Of a stretch of 5,457 nucleotides of DNA, positions 5,108 through 5,457 are shown one piece after another. The stretch comes from Chloroflexota bacterium (GTDB taxonomy: Bacteria; Chloroflexota; Dehalococcoidia; SZUA-161; SpSt-899). Both the position numbers and the translations under genes were made by a program. Below the pieces are notes generated by a model. That model saw only the letters and a program-made list of their open reading frames with translations. It ran no database searches and was not told the DNA's origin. The stretch spans positions 1 through 5,457 of the forward strand of contig QLUN01000069.1 in NCBI GenBank assembly GCA_018725455.1. The letters are read 5' to 3'. Numbering within the stretch: position 1 is the first letter of the stretch; the number at the start of each line of letters is the position of its first letter.

Positions 5108-5457
5108 ATGAACATGAATCTGGACTGGGATTGGTTTCTGGCACAGGGCATCTGGATCGCAGTACCCATCGTCGTAGCGGCCCTGGTCTATGGGGCCTTA
5201 CGGCGATGGGCGCCGAGATGGATAACGGCGCTGATCACCAGAATCACGCCGGCAGGGGAGGATTGGAGCAGAGCGTCCCGCATCTTGAACCAGGTTGTCC
5301 AGTGGGCTGGCATCGTGGTGATTGTTGGCGCTATGGTGCTGGTGGTCCTGCCGCGCCATGGGGTGAACATTGCCTGGGCTACCAATGCCCTCAAGGATGC
5401 CGGTGTTGCTGTTCTGGTCTGGTTGATCGGACCTGGGGTTCCGGTGGCAGTTATTCT
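5108..5457 (+). CDS. Multi-pass membrane protein, N-terminal part; possibly MscS-like channel
   Basis: An open frame of 116 codons that runs off the window. After a short start rich in Asp/Trp (MNMNLDWDWF) come three hydrophobic stretches: about 14-32 (WIAVPIVVAALVYGAL, ended by RRW), 63-82 (VVQWAGIVVIVGAMVLVVLP) and 98-116 onward (AGVAVLVWLIGPGVPVAVI). Basic residues after the first stretch (R32, R33, R37) suggest a cytoplasmic loop there. An early helix, an amphipathic linker, a second helix and a V-L-P-R-x-G-V-N-I turn resemble mechanosensitive channel (MscS) proteins, but the diagnostic pore helix and beta domain would lie beyond the window, so this is a guess. The ribosome site is weak (GAG just before ATG; ATG 5114 is an alternative start). 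Direction matches ruvX, but the 210-bp repeat-filled gap suggests separate expression. Confidence 0.7.
   Translation, partial: MNMNLDWDWFLAQGIWIAVPIVVAALVYGALRRWAPRWITALITRITPAGEDWSRASRILNQVVQWAGIVVIVGAMVLVVLPRHGVNIAWATNALKDAGVAVLVWLIGPGVPVAVI

Overview
The window looks like a chromosomal segment of an uncultured bacterium. Dehalococcoidia (Chloroflexota) is my best guess, from the style of the AlaRS N-terminus (LTSAGVVQIKPYF and a Cys-rich insert), sigma70-type promoters, moderately high GC housekeeping genes and abundant small palindromic repeats. This placement is inferred from memory of family sequences, not from a search.

Left part (1-816), a regulatory and mobile-DNA zone. The first ~68 bases, read on the minus strand, are the 5' half of a cobalamin riboswitch. 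Its promoter and a 7-bp inverted repeat lie just upstream, so an unseen corrinoid-related gene probably lies to the left and is read leftward. Next comes a 92-bp MITE-like element with 8-bp terminal inverted repeats, an internal imperfect hairpin and a perfect 8-bp direct repeat on both sides (129-236). After that is a transposase remnant truncated at both ends (about 388-661, minus strand), with an orphan plus-strand promoter beside it.

Middle part (719-3865), plus strand. A small GYD-domain protein has its own promoter and a strong Shine-Dalgarno. alaS (alanyl-tRNA synthetase) follows, with its own TTGACA-17-TAAAAT promoter and a leader of only about 13 nt. A dispersed GC-rich palindromic repeat appears to sit in frame inside the alaS coding sequence, adding about 13 residues between the aminoacylation core and the following helical domain.

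Right part (3866-5457), plus strand. A tightly packed DUF433 / DUF5615 pair, the layout of a VapBC-like toxin-antitoxin module, lies between alaS and ruvX (yqgF). It is visibly AT-richer than alaS. The spacings (a possible 15-codon leader overlapping the antitoxin start by ATGA, TAA immediately followed by ATG, and a ruvX Shine-Dalgarno overlapping the toxin stop) suggest readthrough from alaS into ruvX with translational coupling. After ruvX, a ~210-bp gap holds a 7-bp tandem repeat and two REP-like hairpins of the same architecture in opposite orientation. The window ends in the N-terminal part of a multi-pass membrane protein, possibly of the MscS type.

I see no CRISPR array, tRNA or rRNA, and no convincing intrinsic terminator. 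I found no clear new multi-gene system. The most unusual items are the coding-sequence repeat in alaS, the intact-looking MITE with its target duplication, and the paired REP-like hairpins.
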